From the NCBI GenBank assembly GCA_016290335.1, contig JAEETM010000049.1:1-24826 (forward strand): DNA of 24,826 nt, read 5' to 3'. Position numbers and translations under genes: made by a program. Within the stretch, counting starts at the first letter, position 1, and each line of letters starts with the position of its first letter. The stretch comes from Treponema sp. Its GTDB lineage: Bacteria; Spirochaetota; Spirochaetia; Treponematales; Treponemataceae. Of this stretch, positions 22,894-24,826 are shown piece by piece. The notes below the pieces were generated by a model. The model made no database searches, was not told where the DNA came from, and saw only the letters and a program-made list of their open reading frames with translations.

Positions 22894-22922
22894 AATATAA
22901 TGATATAGAAGATTTTTTGCAA
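22894..22922 (-). promoter_or_regulatory. Promoter of the 22664-19146 transcription unit
   Basis: TTGCAA (22922-22917), a 17-base spacer and TATATT (22899-22894) on the minus strand. The expected leader is about 35 bases and ends in a good ribosome binding site, in contrast to the leaderless genes. The remaining 22923-22970 is mixed sequence; it contains a CTTTCAAA on the minus strand. Confidence 0.7.
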
Positions 22923-22970
22923 TAATGTAATGAAGTTTGAAAGGTTGTAATGCGTTTCGGTGACGGTTAA

Positions 22971-24356
22971 CTAATAGTGGCGGATAACCTGGAACCGGAA
23001 CAAATCAACTTTTTCACCAGGAGCAATGCCCCCTTTTCGTCTTGCGATTGCAACCTGCTCTTCCACTGTATCTACACCGTCCAAATCAGGAAGCAAAAGT
23101 CCCCGCCTGTATCCGCTTTGAACAATTACACCATATTTTTTTACATCTAGCTCTGCCGTAGACTTTATGGGTTCTGCCTCCCCTAAAACATCCACGTTTA
23201 TTTCAAGATACTTTAATTCATCTTCTTCCACCGGTTCAAAACGCGGGTCTTCAGAAACTGCACTTACAGCATTGTGAATTATTTCCAGCGCAAGATTTTT
23301 CTGGGTAGAAGCGATTGTGCCAATGCAGCCACGTAAAGCACCAAACTTATGAACAGAAACAAATGCTCCGGCCTTTGCATTAAGCAGCTCTGCCGGTACC
23401 CATTCAGGCAGCTCCATCTGGCGGCCGGTTTTTACAAAATATTCTGCAGAAGCCCTTGCAAGCTTTACATAGTCATCTGATTTCTGGCGCTTTTTATTCA
23501 GCTCGTTCTCCACTGCTTCAAGCCTGCGTTTAAGAAAATGCCTGCTTTCATCATCACCCTTTGGAACAAACGAACAGATTCCATAACCAACTCCGGTTAC
23601 ATCCTCGTGAGAATACTGGTTAGCTTCTACTAACCTGCCGTCAAGCGCACCAGCCATTATTACAAAAGACCTGTGACCGCATTCAGCTGCCTTGTCGCAA
23701 AAGCTTTCATCAAAATCAAAAAGCTCGCCAAAACGGGCACCGGAACAAACATCCATTATGCGCGAATCATAAACAGGCCCTTCTTCGGCAAAACCATAAG
23801 GTCCGTAATCCTGCAGCTTATGAGATAAATCACCGCTCGCAACAAAAACAACTTTCCTGTCCAGTTCTTCAACAGACTCTTTTATGAACATTCCATATTC
23901 GTAATGTTTTAAAAGATCAAATCCGGAAAGCCCTGTGCGCACAAGCTTAAAATCCTTGTACTTTTTCAGGATAAAATAAAGCGGCACCATTGTTCCGTGA
24001 TCAAGTTCCTTCTGTTTTTCGCCAAGCGTACCTGCCGGAAATCCAGCACCCTTTGCTTTACCGGCCAGTGTATTTACAAGCTCTTCATCATACTCAACAT
24101 CAAACCTAACACCAGGCGCACCAAAATCAGCAAAAGAACCAGTTGCCCCAGTCCCCGGGGAAATATGAAAATAATCTGAATACATTATGCTGTGCGGGCT
24201 TGAAATAATAATTGTTTCCGGCTTGAGCTCTGCAATTTCATCTGCAACTTTTTCATAAGCCTTGATTGTTTTTTCAATTTGCTTTTCACTTCCTCGCCCT
24301 ACTTCCGGCACAATCATCGGCGGATGCGGCACCATAAATGCGGCAACGATTGACAT
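22971..24356 (-). CDS. LigB-AMMECR1 fusion (AmmeMemoRadiSam system protein A type)
   Basis: A 461-residue two-domain protein. Residues 1-265 form a class III extradiol-dioxygenase-like (LigB) domain: AFMVPHPPMIVPEVG (H11), IISSPHS (H55), KELDHGTMVP (H120) and FVASGDLSHK (H179), consistent with a metal site of several His. Residues 290-461 form an AMMECR1 domain with the signature LRGCIGT (341-347) and SVSEDPRF-like segments. This architecture is annotated in clostridia and others as AmmeMemoRadiSam system protein A, which is expected to act with a radical SAM protein; the reaction is unknown. A MEMO-like domain is homologous to LigB, so the fusion may replace separate MEMO. No radical SAM gene is in the window. 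AGGAGG lies 6 bases before the ATG. Its upstream neighbour is a methyltransferase. Confidence 0.88.
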   Translation of the reverse strand: MSIVAAFMVPHPPMIVPEVGRGSEKQIEKTIKAYEKVADEIAELKPETIIISSPHSIMYSDYFHISPGTGATGSFADFGAPGVRFDVEYDEELVNTLAGKAKGAGFPAGTLGEKQKELDHGTMVPLYFILKKYKDFKLVRTGLSGFDLLKHYEYGMFIKESVEELDRKVVFVASGDLSHKLQDYGPYGFAEEGPVYDSRIMDVCSGARFGELFDFDESFCDKAAECGHRSFVIMAGALDGRLVEANQYSHEDVTGVGYGICSFVPKGDDESRHFLKRRLEAVENELNKKRQKSDDYVKLARASAEYFVKTGRQMELPEWVPAELLNAKAGAFVSVHKFGALRGCIGTIASTQKNLALEIIHNAVSAVSEDPRFEPVEEDELKYLEINVDVLGEAEPIKSTAELDVKKYGVIVQSGYRRGLLLPDLDGVDTVEEQVAIARRKGGIAPGEKVDLFRFQVIRHY

Positions 24357-24401
24357 TGAGACCTCCTGATTTATTTTACACCCTTTAATTGATTTTAGAA
24401 A

Positions 24402-24826
24402 TTATTTTTTTGTGAGATATAAAACATAAGTGTCTTTAAAAACAATTTTATTGCCGGCATTTATAACCGCGTCGTGAAGCCCCTGGAAAAACTTAGTTTT
24501 ATATGGCTCAGGAATTACCATGTGGTCGCAGTGAGTCCCGCAGAAGGCTACATATTCATCAGCGGTGAAAATGCGTTCCCCGTAAAACTCACGGCGTTCA
24601 AAATCCTTGTAGCCGTAATTTGGTGCATTATCATAACGGAAGGCGCCGTGAGTATATGGAGTTTCGGGCTTAAAATATGTGTCGTAAATCTTCTGGATAT
24701 TCTGGAAAAGCTCTTCGTTTGTTGAACGGTATTCTGCCTGTGTAATCATCATTGCAAGAGTTCCACCGGGAACCAGCAAATCATATGTTTTAGAAAACGC
24801 AATATCTTCGGGAATCCACTGAATGG
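24402..24826 (-). CDS. SAM-dependent methyltransferase, C-terminal part (runs off the right edge)
   Basis: The frame is open from the right edge to a TAA at 24404-24402, giving about 141 residues of a class I methyltransferase. The visible sequence begins IQWIPEDIAFSKTYDLLVPG and continues GGTLAMMIT, the typical motif following strand 5 (LLKPGGxLA). A helical insertion rich in aromatic residues (YTHGAFRYDNAPNYGYKDF) and a C-terminal strand (FKDTYVLYLTKK) follow. The upstream part with the SAM-binding glycine motif lies outside. An internal TTG at 24779 is not the start because the frame continues. Substrate is unknown. It is 45 bases upstream of the LigB-AMMECR1 gene on the same strand. Confidence 0.8.
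   Translation of the reverse strand, partial: IQWIPEDIAFSKTYDLLVPGGTLAMMITQAEYRSTNEELFQNIQKIYDTYFKPETPYTHGAFRYDNAPNYGYKDFERREFYGERIFTADEYVAFCGTHCDHMVIPEPYKTKFFQGLHDAVINAGNKIVFKDTYVLYLTKK

Noticed and set aside
22923..22970. A third copy of the TAACTTTCAAAA promoter block (CTTTCAAA on the minus strand)
   Set aside because: It matches only 8 bases and its -35/-10 partners (TTACAA-17-CATTAT) are weaker than the TTGCAA-17-TATATT pair nearer the gene.
1..24826. tRNA or rRNA genes, CRISPR array, insertion sequences, phage genes
   Set aside because: Reading all gaps between genes showed no cloverleaf with a T-loop motif, no regularly spaced repeats and no transposase or integrase motifs.

Overview
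This 24.8 kb window looks like a chromosomal segment of a host-associated spirochete, most likely a gut or rumen Treponema. The clues are outer-membrane barrel proteins with Sec signals, a spirochete-type lipoprotein (LLSC lipobox), a tandem pair of TlyC/CorC-like CBS proteins, a PASTA protein in the def-fmt neighbourhood, an AroD-AroE fusion and moderate-to-low G+C. The genus is inferred, not proven. Coding density is high and most genes lie on the minus strand. I see no rRNA, tRNA, CRISPR array, insertion sequence or phage gene.

Layout, read along the minus strand. (a) 24826-22971: the 3' part of a SAM-dependent methyltransferase, then a LigB-AMMECR1 fusion (AmmeMemoRadiSam protein A type). 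(b) 22855-19146: a small orphan protein with its own promoter, a four-Cys TSCPD protein, ychF, gltX and a DUF3592-like membrane protein; a REP-like palindrome sits after gltX. (c) 19093-11531: purL, a lipoprotein with a thioredoxin-like domain, and two CNNM/CorC-type transporters. (d) 8174-1: a long tightly packed run of a HisA-HisI-HisE triple fusion, hisD, def, fmt, a PASTA membrane protein, an AroD-AroE fusion, rpiA and the start of an RluA-type pseudouridine synthase.

Two plus-strand genes interrupt this: an RluA-family pseudouridine synthase (9777) and, overlapping its end, an omptin-family outer-membrane protease with all four catalytic residues (10525-11541). Divergent from them is a strongly expressed-looking outer-membrane barrel protein (9526-8492), with a near-consensus promoter, a structured 5' leader and a bidirectional terminator.

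The most interesting signals lie between genes. Three transcription units (hisAIE, purL and the 9777 gene) have a sigma-70-type promoter whose -10 box ends only 6-7 bases before the ATG, with no ribosome binding site, so they look leaderless. Two of these promoters share the same 12-base spacer block TAACTTTCAAAA. The 317-base gap between hisAIE and the barrel gene holds a candidate ~100-nt plus-strand small RNA whose terminator loop (CCTCCTTT) is complementary to Shine-Dalgarno sequences, including that of the adjacent barrel gene. The window as a whole couples housekeeping metabolism (histidine, purine, shikimate and pentose pathways) and translation start (formylation, deformylation) with envelope functions.
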